Assembly (NCBI RefSeq): GCF_026344005.1
Contig: NZ_JAPKNH010000003.1
Span: 1-64,000, forward strand
Direction of reading: 5' to 3'
DNA: 64,000 bases
Origin: Kaistia terrae
GTDB lineage: Bacteria > Pseudomonadota > Alphaproteobacteria > Rhizobiales > Kaistiaceae
Shown here: positions 37,003 through 46,729 of the stretch, one piece after another
Layout of the letters: each line of letters begins with the position of its first letter
How positions within the stretch are numbered: the first letter of the stretch is position 1
The notes under the pieces: generated by a model
Told to the model about the DNA's origin: nothing
Databases searched by the model: none
The model's input: the letters and a program-made list of their open reading frames with translations, nothing else
Translations under genes and position numbers: made by a program

Positions 37003-37303
37003 TCTGGTTCCCCTCCCTGGGTGGCTTCTTTGCCGAATGGTGCTGCGCCGTTGATCTCGCTGCGTCCGGCTCATCCACAGTCTGCAATCCTGCCTCTTCC
37101 GAAGCCAGATCTCTCTTGCGAAAACCCTGTTCGATCGAAGTAGGCGACCCGTGAATCTACGCCGCTTGGAGCCATTCCTCGGCAATATGGCCGAATCGGC
37201 CCGCTGGGATCCCTCGCCCTATCGTGTTTGAGCCGCCGGCAATCCTGCCGGGAGCGCCTTCGCGCTCCAAGCGCGCGCAGCAGCACGATGAAGAGGCCGG
37301 CCC
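37003..37303. other. Leader region of the initiating glycosyltransferase
   Basis: About 300 bases with no gene. The last 70 hold two back-to-back hairpins (37236-37268) in front of the wecA-like gene. Confidence 0.5.
37236..37268 (+). promoter_or_regulatory. Tandem hairpins in the wecA-like leader
   Basis: CCGGCA/TGCCGG (37236-37251, loop ATCC) is followed directly by GGAGCGC/GCGCTCC (37251-37268, loop CTTC). They lie 36 bases before the start codon. They could act as a leader structure or a processing site. Confidence 0.35.
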
Positions 37304-38434
37304 ATGTCGTTCGGCAGCATCCCGCTCGCACTCGCCTTCCTGCTCTCGGTCGCGCTGGTAGCGACGCTGCGCAGGATTGCGCCCCGGATCGGTCTGATCG
37401 ACATTCCAACCGTTCGAAAGGCCCACGAGGGTACCGTCCCGGTCTGCGGCGGCATAGCCATGTTCGTCGCCCTGCTTGCCACCATGGTTTTGCGCGATGG
37501 CCTGTGGCCGCGCGACATTGAGACGTGGGCAACCGCTGCGCCCGAGCCCAATTCATGGACCTTGTTGCTGGCGCTTGGCGCACTGGTCGCCGTCGGTATC
37601 GCAGACGATCGATGGGAGATCCGCGCGGGAACGAAACTGGTGCTTCAGGGGCTCATCGCTTTTGGCCTGCTCGGGCTCGGTGATGGGGGGCATCTTGGCG
37701 CGGGCATAGTGCCAATTCCGGCATCGCTGCCGGCAAGCGGCTGGATCTCGGCCCTGGTGACGATCGTCTTCGTCGTTGGGCTCATCAATGCCTTCAACAT
37801 GATCGACGGCCTGGACGGGCTGGCCGGCGGAATTGCCGGAGTTGCCCTCATCTGCCTTGCCCTTGCCAGCATGCTGACGGGACAGGCACGGTTGGTCGAT
37901 GACAGCCTGTTGCTGGTCGCCGTCGTCCTCGGCTTCCTTGTCTTCAACCTGCGTCGCCCCGGCTTGCCCCGTGCCATCGCCTTCATGGGAGACGCCGGCA
38001 GCATGATGCTGGGATGTGCCATCGGCAGCATCATCGTCGAGCTGTCCTCGCGCTCCCTCGCAGGCGAGGGCGGCCCAGAAATCTTCCCTGCCCTGCTCTG
38101 GATCGTTGCCATTCCGGTGATCGATACGATCAGCCTGATGATCCGCCGGCCGCTAGCCGGGCGGAGCCCGATGGCTGCGGACCGGGCACATCTTCATCAT
38201 CTCCTGCTGGATTCAGGCATGTCGCCGATGCTCGCCACGGCAACGCTGATCGGAGTTTCCGGCCTGCTCGGTGCGGTCGCAATCGCGGGCATCGCGTTGC
38301 AGGCGCCGCCATCGCTGATGCTGATGGGGCTGGTTATCCCGGCCATGGCGCATTGCGCTTTTGTCTGGGCCGGACCGCATCGTCGGAAAGCCGTCGCTCA
38401 GGCACCGGCGGTGTCACCCGAGCCTGCCGAATAG
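37304..38434 (+). CDS. wecA: Undecaprenyl-phosphate sugar-1-phosphate transferase (WecA/TagO-like)
   Basis: Polytopic inner-membrane enzyme of 376 residues that starts lipid-linked glycan synthesis by moving a sugar-1-phosphate (usually GlcNAc-1-P) to undecaprenyl phosphate. Family motifs are RKAHEGTVPVCGG, VGIADDRW (the catalytic Asp pair), NAFNMIDGLDGLAGG, FMGDAGSMMLG and DRAHLHHLLLD. About ten hydrophobic segments are present. It is the priming enzyme for the polysaccharide locus. Its 3' end overlaps the facing glycosyltransferase gene by 21 bases. Sugar specificity is not certain. Confidence 0.9.
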   Translation: MSFGSIPLALAFLLSVALVATLRRIAPRIGLIDIPTVRKAHEGTVPVCGGIAMFVALLATMVLRDGLWPRDIETWATAAPEPNSWTLLLALGALVAVGIADDRWEIRAGTKLVLQGLIAFGLLGLGDGGHLGAGIVPIPASLPASGWISALVTIVFVVGLINAFNMIDGLDGLAGGIAGVALICLALASMLTGQARLVDDSLLLVAVVLGFLVFNLRRPGLPRAIAFMGDAGSMMLGCAIGSIIVELSSRSLAGEGGPEIFPALLWIVAIPVIDTISLMIRRPLAGRSPMAADRAHLHHLLLDSGMSPMLATATLIGVSGLLGAVAIAGIALQAPPSLMLMGLVIPAMAHCAFVWAGPHRRKAVAQAPAVSPEPAE

Positions 38435-39679
38435 CCCGCGTCGGATCGACGGACGGAACGCTTGCTGGGCCTTAAGCGCCTTGAGCAACTCAAGCCATTC
38501 GGTAATTCCACGCGCCCGCAGATGGCCATTTTCGAAGGCAATGCGCGCTCGACGTCCCATCGCCTCGCATAGGGCGGGATCCAACTGCCACTCGACGATC
38601 TTGGCCGCGAGCGCCCGCCCCTGGCCAATGGCGACCGTCTGGCCAAAGTTCCCCGATCTCAGGGTGGTTGCGACCTCGCCATCGTCCGCCCCGATGAAAA
38701 GGATTGGCCGCCCGGCAGCCATGATGCCGTAGAGCTTGCTCGGCACGACATAGGGCTCGAGCGCACTCCGTAGCGAAATGAGATGAACGTCGGCGGCAGA
38801 AAGGCTCTCGGCCAGTCGTTCGCGCGGTTGTAGCGGACGCAGGATGACATTGGTCAACCCGCGCCTGCCGATTTCATTCTCGATAGTCTGGCGACCAAAC
38901 CCGCCGCCGATCAAAAGAAAGCGGATCGGCTCATGATCCCGCAGATGCTCGGCCGCGTCGAGCAGGGTCTCAAACTCATGCGCGCGACCAAAATTTCCCG
39001 AGTAGCCGACGACGAACCTGCCGGTGAGGTTCCATTCGCTTCTCAGCGGATTGAGCTCGGGTGCGATGGGCCGGATCTCGTTCTCCTCAGACCAGTAGGG
39101 AATGACGCCCATCGTGCCCCGCGTGATGCCGCGCTCCAGCAAGCCAAGCGCCATTGCGGCAGTCGGGACAACATTTTGACTGGCACGTTGGAGCGCCCGG
39201 TCGCGCGCGGCCAGCGCTAGTCGCGCTGCCGTTCCCCCACGCCCGATCATCCCAAGTTCGATGGCGATCTCGGGAAAGATGTCATGCAACCAGTTCACCA
39301 GCAGCCCACCGCGCGCGGCGATGGCCGGTTCCAGGGAAACGGACAAGAGCGGCGGATCGGTACAGGGGATGACGATATCGCCGTGCCGGATATGCGCCAG
39401 ACACCAGAAGGAGGCGCTGGCGTGGAAGCTCGCATAGTCGGCTGCCCTGCCCGCCAGGCCCGCTCGGCCAAAGTACGAAGCAGCGATCCGGTGCACCCCG
39501 ACGCCCTTGATCGTCTCGAAGCGCGGCATGGCTTCGACAGGATCGTCGTGGCGATACCGGCTGGTGACGATCTCGACCTCGACTCCCTTGCCGGCAAGCC
39601 CGAAGGCCAGGCTGGAGACCATCCGACTCGTCGCCGATTCATCAGGGTGAAAATAGCGATTGATCAGCACGACGCGCAT
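38414..39679 (-). CDS. Glycosyltransferase family 4
   Basis: 421-residue cytosolic or membrane-associated transferase with the GT-B fold. The N-terminus MRVVLINRYFHPDESATSR, the donor-domain motifs VVGYSGNFGRAHEF and SLRSALEPYVVPSKLYGIMAAGRPI, and overall length resemble WcaI/colanic-acid-type GT4 enzymes. I chose the ATG at 39679; the longer frame to 39832 has no homologous content. It is divergent from gmd and convergent with the wecA-like gene, with a 21-base overlap. The sugar it adds is unknown. Confidence 0.87.
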   Translation of the reverse strand: MRVVLINRYFHPDESATSRMVSSLAFGLAGKGVEVEIVTSRYRHDDPVEAMPRFETIKGVGVHRIAASYFGRAGLAGRAADYASFHASASFWCLAHIRHGDIVIPCTDPPLLSVSLEPAIAARGGLLVNWLHDIFPEIAIELGMIGRGGTAARLALAARDRALQRASQNVVPTAAMALGLLERGITRGTMGVIPYWSEENEIRPIAPELNPLRSEWNLTGRFVVGYSGNFGRAHEFETLLDAAEHLRDHEPIRFLLIGGGFGRQTIENEIGRRGLTNVILRPLQPRERLAESLSAADVHLISLRSALEPYVVPSKLYGIMAAGRPILFIGADDGEVATTLRSGNFGQTVAIGQGRALAAKIVEWQLDPALCEAMGRRARIAFENGHLRARGITEWLELLKALKAQQAFRPSIRRGLFGRLG

Positions 39680-39932
39680 CGGGATCGCAGTCTCCGAGGA
39701 TAGCAGGTCCTCAAGCGTTTCCCGTTCCCGTGCGAGCGGCAACTCAGCCGATGGAGGCGTTTCAGCCCTTCTGACCGAGCCGCACCATCCGGAAGAACTA
39801 GAGCGGTCGAGCGGCCCTGATCGCTTCTCCACTATCGGTTGAGCGCAAGGCCGTCAGCCCGGCCGGATGGACAGGACGGCGCCGGCTGGCATGCTTCGTA
39901 TAGTTCCGGTTGGAAACGGCGGAGCAAACAGA

Positions 39933-41006
39933 ATGCGCGCGAAGAGGGCTCTGATTGTCGGCGTCACCGGTCAGGACGGGGCCTACCTGGCCGAGCTCCT
40001 GCTCGAAAAAGGCTATGAGGTTCATGGCATCAAGCGCCGGTCCTCATCCTTCAACACGCAACGCATTGATCACTTGTATCAGGACCCACATGGTTCCGAG
40101 GCAGTCCGCTTTCAGCTCCATTACGGAGAACTGACCGACGCGACGAACCTGTGCCGGATCATTCACGAGGTCCAACCAGACGAAATCTACAATCTCGGCG
40201 CCCAGAGCCATGTCCAGGTCTCGTTCGAGACGCCCGAATACACGGCCAATGCCGATGCTCTCGGAACGCTGCGGTTGCTGGAGGCGATGCGCATCGCCGG
40301 CATTGCGGCTCATTGCCGGTTTTATCAGGCCTCGACCTCGGAACTGTTCGGCGGCAGCCTTACGGCGCCCCAGCGCGAGACGACCCCGTTCTCACCGCGC
40401 AGTCCTTATGCAGTGGCCAAGCTCTACGCCTACTGGATCACTATCAACTATCGCGAGGCCTATAGCATTCACGCCTCGAACGGCATCCTGTTCAATCACG
40501 AAAGCCCCCTGCGCGGCGAAACATTCGTTACCCGCAAGATCACACGCGGCGTCGCCGCAATCCAGCATGGCCTGCAACAGACCATCCATCTCGGCAATCT
40601 CGATGCCCGGCGCGACTGGGGACATGCGCGCGACTATGTCGAGGGCATGTGGCGCATCGTGCAGCAGGAACGGGCGGAAGATTTTGTGCTGGCGACAGGC
40701 GAGACGCACACGGTGCGTGAGTTTGTCGAGCGTGCGTTTGGCGAGATCGGTCGCGCCATCGACTGGAGTGGAAACGGTGTCACAGAAAAGGGCCGCGACG
40801 CACGAAGCGGCGCAACCCTTATCGAAATCGACCCGCGCTATTTTCGCCCGACCGAAGTCGATCTTCTGCTGGGCGACCCCACCAAGGCCCGCGAGCAACT
40901 CGGCTGGACCCATACGACGTCGTTCCAGGGGCTGATTGCCGACATGGTTCAATCGGACCTGCGCACTGTGCTTCGGGAGGTTGGCCGCAATGACCGCTAT
41001 GCATGA
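39933..41006 (+). CDS. gmd: GDP-mannose 4,6-dehydratase
   Basis: 357 residues. It converts GDP-D-mannose to GDP-4-keto-6-deoxymannose with NADP(H) as bound cofactor, the first step to GDP-L-fucose. The glycine motif is [11 protein letters not shown], the catalytic Thr/Ser-Glu segment is [10 protein letters not shown], and the Tyr-Lys pair is in [39 protein letters not shown] and the long [18 protein letters not shown] segment are typical of Gmd. The ATG at 39933 follows GGCGGAG. Its end overlaps fcl by 17 bases. Confidence 0.95.
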   Translation: MRAKRALIVGVTGQDGAYLAELLLEKGYEVHGIKRRSSSFNTQRIDHLYQDPHGSEAVRFQLHYGELTDATNLCRIIHEVQPDEIYNLGAQSHVQVSFETPEYTANADALGTLRLLEAMRIAGIAAHCRFYQASTSELFGGSLTAPQRETTPFSPRSPYAVAKLYAYWITINYREAYSIHASNGILFNHESPLRGETFVTRKITRGVAAIQHGLQQTIHLGNLDARRDWGHARDYVEGMWRIVQQERAEDFVLATGETHTVREFVERAFGEIGRAIDWSGNGVTEKGRDARSGATLIEIDPRYFRPTEVDLLLGDPTKAREQLGWTHTTSFQGLIADMVQSDLRTVLREVGRNDRYA

Positions 41007-41979
41007 GACGGACAGCTTCGACCTGACCGGCAAGCGCATCTGGATTGCCGGACATCGCGGCATGGTCGGCTCGGCTCTGGTGCGAAGGCTGCAACGCGAA
41101 CCCTGCGAGATCCTGACCGTATCCAGTGCAGAGCTGGACCTTCGCCGACAATCCGCAACCGAGGCATGGATCAACGCCAACGCGCCCGACGCCATCATCA
41201 TAGCGGCGGCAAAGGTGGGGGGCATCGTCGCCAACGCGAGCCATCCGGCACCGTTCATCTATGACAATCTGGCGATCGCGACCAACCTCATCGAAGGCGC
41301 GCGGCGCGCCGACGTCAAAAAACTGCTCTATCTCGGCTCCAGCTGCATGTATCCGCGCGAAGCGACCCAACCGATGCAGGAAGCGGTCCTGCTGACAGGG
41401 CCACTCGAGCCCACCAATGAGCCGTATGCAATTGCCAAAATCGCAGGGCTGAAGCTCGCCGAGAGCTATCACCGCGAGTATGCCTGCCGATTCATAACGG
41501 CCGTGCCGCCCAATCTGTATGGGCCGAACGACAACTACGATCCGGAGAATTCCCATGTGCTGGCGGCGCTACTGCGCCGCATCCATCTCGCGAAGGCCGA
41601 CGATGCGGCCAGCGTGTCAATCTGGGGCACAGGCCGGCCGATGCGGGAGTTCATGCATGTCGACGATCTCGCGGACGCGTGCATCCTGCTGCTCAGGCGC
41701 TATGACGAAGTAGAGCCTATCAATGTCGGCTCCGGCCAGGAGATCTCAATCCGCGACCTCGCGATCCTGATCGCCGACATCATTGGCTATGATGGTGCCA
41801 TCGTGACCGATCCGAGCAAGCCCGATGGAACACCACGCAAGCTGATGGACAGTGGCCGCCTGACGGCGCTCGGCTGGAGTCCCTCGATCAATTTGCTCAA
41901 CGGCATCGAGGCCAGCTACCAGGCTTGGCTGGCGGGATATGCCGAAGCCAACGCGATCAAGTCTCGGCCGGGCGGCTAG
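40990..41979 (+). CDS. fcl: GDP-L-fucose synthase
   Basis: 329 residues. This dual epimerase/reductase turns GDP-4-keto-6-deoxymannose into GDP-L-fucose. [11 protein letters not shown] binds [18 protein letters not shown] and the Tyr-Lys pair in [16 protein letters not shown] are catalytic, and [20 protein letters not shown] is a family mark. GGGAGG lies ahead of the ATG. The coupled gmd-fcl pair shows that L-fucose or a fucose-derived sugar is in the glycan, unless another locus uses it. Confidence 0.95.
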   Translation: MTAMHETDSFDLTGKRIWIAGHRGMVGSALVRRLQREPCEILTVSSAELDLRRQSATEAWINANAPDAIIIAAAKVGGIVANASHPAPFIYDNLAIATNLIEGARRADVKKLLYLGSSCMYPREATQPMQEAVLLTGPLEPTNEPYAIAKIAGLKLAESYHREYACRFITAVPPNLYGPNDNYDPENSHVLAALLRRIHLAKADDAASVSIWGTGRPMREFMHVDDLADACILLLRRYDEVEPINVGSGQEISIRDLAILIADIIGYDGAIVTDPSKPDGTPRKLMDSGRLTALGWSPSINLLNGIEASYQAWLAGYAEANAIKSRPGG

Positions 41980-42009
41980 CCCCCCTGTTTCAACAAAAAA
42001 ACGGCTGTT

Positions 42010-42041
42010 CGCGGGTCCTTTTGGGCCCGTGAGGCTTTTTG
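42010..42041. terminator. Possible bidirectional terminator
   Basis: CGGGTCC (42012-42018) and GGGCCCG (42023-42029) pair with one G-T wobble around a TTTT loop. T-rich and A-rich runs lie on the two sides (TTTTT at 42036; A7 at 41995). It fits the gap between the converging fcl and flippase genes. Confidence 0.4.
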
Positions 42042-42042
42042 G

Positions 42043-43500
42043 TCAGGACGAAAATGAAGCCCTGCGCAGGTCGCGGAACAATTCCCTGTAGAAGGGACCC
42101 TGCCCGAGAACGAGCAGGATCATGACGCCGTAAATCGACAGCATGATGCCGCCACCAACGACGAGCTCGACCAGCGGCGGTTGATCTGCCATCACGTACC
42201 GATCGACGAGTATCCCGATCGTTGCGGCGACAAGGCCTGCCAAAATCGGGCGTCCCATGGAGGGGAGAAGGTCCCTGACGCTGACCGGTGTTCCATGCAC
42301 ACACCAGAACATATGTGGGATGCACCAAAGCGCCATGGCGGTCGAATAGGCTGTAGCGACCCCGCGCGGCCCATAAGGCAGTCCGATGATGCAGGCCACG
42401 ATGACGATGGGTCCAATCACCAGCGCTGTCCGCAGGCTGCGCCCCTGACGCCCCGTCGCGAACAGCAGCCAGGCGAATGGATTGATCAGGCTGAAGATCA
42501 AGACGGTCGGGGTCATCAGACGGAATATGGCGGCAGCCTCCATCCATTTGGGGCCAAACAAGACCAGAAATATCGGATCCGCGAAGAAGCCGAGAAACAG
42601 CGTCAGCGGGACCGTCATCGAGACGATCAGCGAATAGCCCTTGATGAAATAATGGCGGAGTCGGGCCGGATCCTCTTGAAGCCTCGCCAGGGCGGAAAAA
42701 GCCACGCCGCCGAAGGCGCTGTTCAGATTGTCGATCGGTACGGAGATGAGCTGATAGGCGCGGCCGTAATTGCCGAGCGCATCGGCGCCCCAGAAACGGC
42801 CGAGCAGGACCTTCTCCAGATTATATCCGACATAGGTCACGAACGTATTGAGCGTGATGGTACCGCCGACGCGAAGGAGCGGAAGGACGCTGGCGAGGCG
42901 CCCGAGGCGTCCTGGAATCCAGCCTGTCACCACCCAAAGGCCCAAGGTCGTACCGAGTTGAGCGAAAGAGGCCGCGCCAACGAGCGCCCAATAGCGGAAG
43001 CCCGCAAGTGCCAGCGTTACTCCGGCAACCAGACCAAGCAACTGCCCGCCAGACTCGATCACCGTCAACGTCGCATAGCGCATATCCCGCTGGAGTATCG
43101 CCAGATGCTGAACGCTGGCGGCGTTTAGCAGAAAGCCCGGCGCCAGTAGGATCGTCAGCCAAAACAGCCGCGGCTCATCATAAAACCGAACCAGAAGTGG
43201 CGCCATGGCACAGCACAGAACGGCGAAAACCACGCCGATCAGCATGTTGACCCAGAACAGCGTCGATATCTGCGCCCTACTGATCGAATGGGCCTGAACG
43301 GCCGCCGAGGAAAGGCCGGCCGAGGCAAACATGCCGAGCAGGCCCGTGATGGCCGTCGCCATCGCGACAAGCCCGAATTCATGCGGGTTGAGCAGCCTGG
43401 CGAGGACGACCATGAAGGCGAGTCGCATCATCGAACCCACACCCTGCCCGAGGAGCTTGGCTAGTCCGCTGCGAATCGTTTTTCGCCGGAGATCCTGCAT
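42043..43500 (-). CDS. Polysaccharide flippase (Wzx-type), second copy
   Basis: 485 residues with about 12-14 membrane segments and the MOP/PST-type N-terminus (RSGLAKLLGQGVGSMMRLAFMV, LARLLNPHEFGLVAMA). GGAGAAAGGCG precedes the ATG at 43500. It is likely the main repeat-unit flippase because it lies in the centre of the sugar genes. Together with the first copy at 31983 it makes two MOP transporters within 12 kb. The specific lipid-linked substrate is unknown. Confidence 0.88.
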   Translation of the reverse strand: MQDLRRKTIRSGLAKLLGQGVGSMMRLAFMVVLARLLNPHEFGLVAMATAITGLLGMFASAGLSSAAVQAHSISRAQISTLFWVNMLIGVVFAVLCCAMAPLLVRFYDEPRLFWLTILLAPGFLLNAASVQHLAILQRDMRYATLTVIESGGQLLGLVAGVTLALAGFRYWALVGAASFAQLGTTLGLWVVTGWIPGRLGRLASVLPLLRVGGTITLNTFVTYVGYNLEKVLLGRFWGADALGNYGRAYQLISVPIDNLNSAFGGVAFSALARLQEDPARLRHYFIKGYSLIVSMTVPLTLFLGFFADPIFLVLFGPKWMEAAAIFRLMTPTVLIFSLINPFAWLLFATGRQGRSLRTALVIGPIVIVACIIGLPYGPRGVATAYSTAMALWCIPHMFWCVHGTPVSVRDLLPSMGRPILAGLVAATIGILVDRYVMADQPPLVELVVGGGIMLSIYGVMILLVLGQGPFYRELFRDLRRASFSS

Positions 43501-43788
43501 GCGGGCGCCTTTCTCCGGAGAGGTAGACTGGCTCCCGGGCGACAAGCCTAGCCGAGACGCCTCCTGTCCTCCCCTTGATCAAGGGGCGAATGCGCTACGC
43601 CATGTGCGGTGTGCATGGAAGGTTCGGCGTCTTCAGCCCAATCAACCCTGACTGGAAGCCTTAGCCGGTTGCACAGATGGTCAGGGCGCTAGACGCATGC
43701 CGCGAGCCTAGCCTCGCAGGACCCGCCCTGATTGAGACGCATCGCGATTTCCGGGACGCGCAGGAGGGATCGTCAGGGAGGGCGTGGC

Positions 43789-44853
43789 ATGAAGGTTCTC
43801 GTCACCGGTCATCGCGGTTATATCGGCACAGTGATGACGCCGATGCTCCTGCGCGCCGGCCACACGGTCATCGGCTGCGACAGCGATCTCTATGCAGACA
43901 GCACATTTCCGGCCGGCGGCCCGATCACGGACATAGTCGCGATGCAGATGGATATCCGCGACATCGCGCGGGATGCGCTTGTCGGTTTCGACGCAGTAAT
44001 CCACCTGGCCGCCCTGTCCAACGATCCGCTGGGCGACCTCAATCCCGATATCACCTACGCGATCAACCATCGCGCCAGCGTCCGTCTGGCGATGCTGGCC
44101 AAGGCCGCCGGCGTCCGGCGCTTTTTGTTCGCGTCATCTTGCAGCAATTATGGCCGCGCCGGCGACGCCATGGTCGATGAAGCGTCGGAGCTTCATCCGG
44201 TCACCGCCTATGGCAAGTCCAAGGTTATGGCCGAACGCGAGATCGCGCACCTTGCGGACGAAACGTTCTGTCCGGTCTATTTCCGTCCCGCGACGGCCTA
44301 TGGCCTCTCGCCGCGCCTGCGCTTCGACGTCGTGCTCAACAACCTCGTCGCCGGCGCGGCGACGCGCGGCGTTATCCACCTGCTATCGGACGGGACGCCA
44401 TGGCGACCGATCGTGCATGTGGAAGACATCGCCCGCGCCTTCCTAGCCGGTCTCGTGGCACCGGAGGATACGGTCCGCAACCAGGCGTTCAACATCGGCC
44501 AGACGGATCACAACTATCGCATTCGCGACCTGGCCCGGCTCGTGTCCGAGGTAGTTCCGGGCTGCGAGTTGAGCGTGGCGCCGGACGCAAGCCCGGACCA
44601 TCGCTCCTATCGCGTCTCGTTCGACAAGATCGGTCGCATGCTGCCTGGCTTCAGGCCGAAATGGAATGCGCGGCGCGGCGCTGAACAGCTCTATGCCGCC
44701 TACCGCGCCGCGGCGCTCACCACCGAGATGTTCGAAGGGCCGCGGTATCAGCGGATCGGACAGATCCGTCATCTGATGGCGGCCGGCGTGCTGGATGCCG
44801 ACCTGCGCCGACGCCAGATTGCACACCATTCCGACATGGCCGCTGCAAAATGA
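43789..44853 (+). CDS. NAD-dependent epimerase/dehydratase (extended SDR)
   Basis: 354 residues. [21 protein letters not shown] is the Rossmann motif and [12 protein letters not shown] contains the Tyr-Lys pair. SSCSNYG has the catalytic Ser region, and [22 protein letters not shown] is typical of sugar-nucleotide epimerases. It is translationally coupled to the DUF4910 gene by an ATGA overlap. GGGAGG precedes the ATG at 43789. It could be a 4-reductase, an epimerase or the 4,6-dehydratase for the CDP-sugar begun by the cytidylyltransferase at 49334. Confidence 0.87.
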   Translation: MKVLVTGHRGYIGTVMTPMLLRAGHTVIGCDSDLYADSTFPAGGPITDIVAMQMDIRDIARDALVGFDAVIHLAALSNDPLGDLNPDITYAINHRASVRLAMLAKAAGVRRFLFASSCSNYGRAGDAMVDEASELHPVTAYGKSKVMAEREIAHLADETFCPVYFRPATAYGLSPRLRFDVVLNNLVAGAATRGVIHLLSDGTPWRPIVHVEDIARAFLAGLVAPEDTVRNQAFNIGQTDHNYRIRDLARLVSEVVPGCELSVAPDASPDHRSYRVSFDKIGRMLPGFRPKWNARRGAEQLYAAYRAAALTTEMFEGPRYQRIGQIRHLMAAGVLDADLRRRQIAHHSDMAAAK

Positions 44854-46175
44854 GGGCGGTTGCCGCGGAGGATGGGAACAACGCCCTCGCCGAGGTGCAG
44901 CCCATGGAACTCGGCGAGGCCATCTACAGCCTGCTGGCGGATATATTTCCGATCTGCCGCTCGGTCGCCGGCGAAGGCGTGCGAGAGACGTTGCGCCGGT
45001 TGCAACGGGAGATCGCGCTGACGATCCATGAGGTACCCTCTGGAACGCAGGTGTTCGACTGGACCGTCCCGCGCGAGTGGACGATCCGCGACGCCTATAT
45101 TCGCAACGAGGCTGGCGAGCGGGTCGTAGATTTCCAAGCCTGCAATCTGCATGTCGTGAACCACAGCGCCCCGATCCGGGCGATCCTGCCGCTGGGCGAA
45201 TTGCGCCAACACATTTTCACCCTGCCCGAACAGCCGGACCGGATTCCCTATCGGAAATCCGCCTATGACGAAGCCTGGGGATTTTGTATGGCGCATGAGC
45301 GGCTAATGGCTCTCCCGGACGGACTTTACGAGGCCGTGATCGACTCGGAGCTTGGGGAAGGCAGCCTTTCTTATGGCGAGTTTTACCACGCCGGAGCGAG
45401 CGAGGAGGAGGTGCTGCTTTCGGCACATATCTGCCATCCGTCGCTTGCCAACGACAATTGCTCCGGCCTGGCGCTACTCACCCTTCTCGCGAAAGCGCTA
45501 TCTGGCCACAAGACGCGCTACAGCTATCGCTTCGTCTTTGCGCCAGGCACCATTGGCGCGCTCGCCTGGCTCGCCCGCAACGAGGCGCAGACCGGAAAAG
45601 TCCGGCATGGGCTCGTCGTCTCGTGCGTTGGCGATGGTGGCGGGCCGACTTACAAGAAAAGCCGCCGCGGCAGTGCATTCATCGATCGAGCTGCTAGCCA
45701 CGTGCTTCGGTACGCAACGCCAGCGCCTGCCATCCTCGATTTTAGTCCCTACGGGTATGATGAGCGCCAATACGGATCGCCGGGATTCAACTTGCCGGTA
45801 GGTCTATTCCAGCGCAGTCTGTTTGGAAGCTTTGCCGAATATCACACGTCGGCCGACAATCTGGATTTCGTCCGGCCGGAACATCTCGCTTCGTCCTACT
45901 CTATGCTCCTCGCCATCCTGGATGTGATCGAGAACAATTTCACGCCGCAGAGCACGATGATGAAGGGCGAGCGGCAGCTTGGCCGCCATGGTCTTTATAT
46001 CGGTGGCGACGGATCTCCGACAACTCAGGCCGCGAACATGGCGATGCTGTGGGTGCTCAACCTCGCCGATGGACAGCACACGCTTCTCGACATCGCGGAA
46101 CGGGCAAACATGCCGTTTGCCGACCTGCTCGAGGTAGCGCGACGTTTGCAGGAACATGGGCTGTTGGAAGCCTGA
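44850..46175 (+). CDS. DUF4910 aminopeptidase-like protein
   Basis: 441 residues, no signal peptide. The central segment [16 protein letters not shown], with His193 and Asp202, matches the metal-binding part of M28-like peptidases. [12 protein letters not shown] is a later catalytic segment. The C-terminal 60 residues are a winged helix ([30 protein letters not shown]). This is the DUF4910 layout. The family is common in glycan loci, but its reaction is not known; it could remove an acyl or amino-acyl group from a sugar. The start overlaps the epimerase stop (ATGA), so the two are coupled. Confidence 0.85.
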   Translation: MRAVAAEDGNNALAEVQPMELGEAIYSLLADIFPICRSVAGEGVRETLRRLQREIALTIHEVPSGTQVFDWTVPREWTIRDAYIRNEAGERVVDFQACNLHVVNHSAPIRAILPLGELRQHIFTLPEQPDRIPYRKSAYDEAWGFCMAHERLMALPDGLYEAVIDSELGEGSLSYGEFYHAGASEEEVLLSAHICHPSLANDNCSGLALLTLLAKALSGHKTRYSYRFVFAPGTIGALAWLARNEAQTGKVRHGLVVSCVGDGGGPTYKKSRRGSAFIDRAASHVLRYATPAPAILDFSPYGYDERQYGSPGFNLPVGLFQRSLFGSFAEYHTSADNLDFVRPEHLASSYSMLLAILDVIENNFTPQSTMMKGERQLGRHGLYIGGDGSPTTQAANMAMLWVLNLADGQHTLLDIAERANMPFADLLEVARRLQEHGLLEA

Positions 46176-46196
46176 ATCTTCCCAAAAGTGTCCAGT

Positions 46197-46724
46197 TCAG
46201 AGGTAGTCCGGCCAGCCCAGGTCGCGGGACGAAATTGCAGCGATCGGGAGCGGCCAGACGATCCCAAAAGCTGGATCGTCGTGGCGCACACCGCTCGAAA
46301 ACTCGGCCGCATAGGGCGTCGAGATCAGGTAGCCCATCTCGACATCGTCGCAGAGCGTCTGGAAGCCGTGGGCAAACCCTTCAGGCACATACAGCTGGTG
46401 TCGATTGCTCGACGCAAGCTCGAACCCCTGCCAATGCAGGTAAGTCGGCGAAGTTTCCCTTAGGTCGATGATGACATCCCACACACAGCCGCGCAGGCAG
46501 CGCACCAACTTGCTTTCGCCGTGCGGCGCCTTCTGGAAGTGCATGCCGCGCAGCGTTCCTTTTGCGAAGGAACAAGACTGGCTGTGCTGGACGAATGCGG
46601 CAGGCAGACCGGCCGTCGCAAACTCTCGCGCGCAAAAGCTACGCTCGAACCGGCCGCGTTCGTCCTCCGCCGCGTCGGGCTCGATCCGGACCGCTTGATG
46701 CAACAGGGTCTGTAGAAACCGCAC
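46197..46724 (-). CDS. RmlC-family sugar epimerase (dTDP-4-dehydrorhamnose 3,5-epimerase-like)
   Basis: 175-residue cupin enzyme. LRGMHFQKAPHGESKLVRCLRG-type motifs with the catalytic His, the GSVWDV-like VWDVIIDLR and the YVPEGFAHGF segment are all present. The GTG at 46724 is taken as the start because it lies 5 bases after the glycosyltransferase stop, with AAGG ahead. It lies in a two-gene minus-strand operon. It probably epimerises the C3 and/or C5 position of a 4-keto-6-deoxy sugar nucleotide, here perhaps a CDP-sugar. Confidence 0.85.
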   Translation of the reverse strand: MRFLQTLLHQAVRIEPDAAEDERGRFERSFCAREFATAGLPAAFVQHSQSCSFAKGTLRGMHFQKAPHGESKLVRCLRGCVWDVIIDLRETSPTYLHWQGFELASSNRHQLYVPEGFAHGFQTLCDDVEMGYLISTPYAAEFSSGVRHDDPAFGIVWPLPIAAISSRDLGWPDYL

Positions 46725-46729
46725 TGTGA

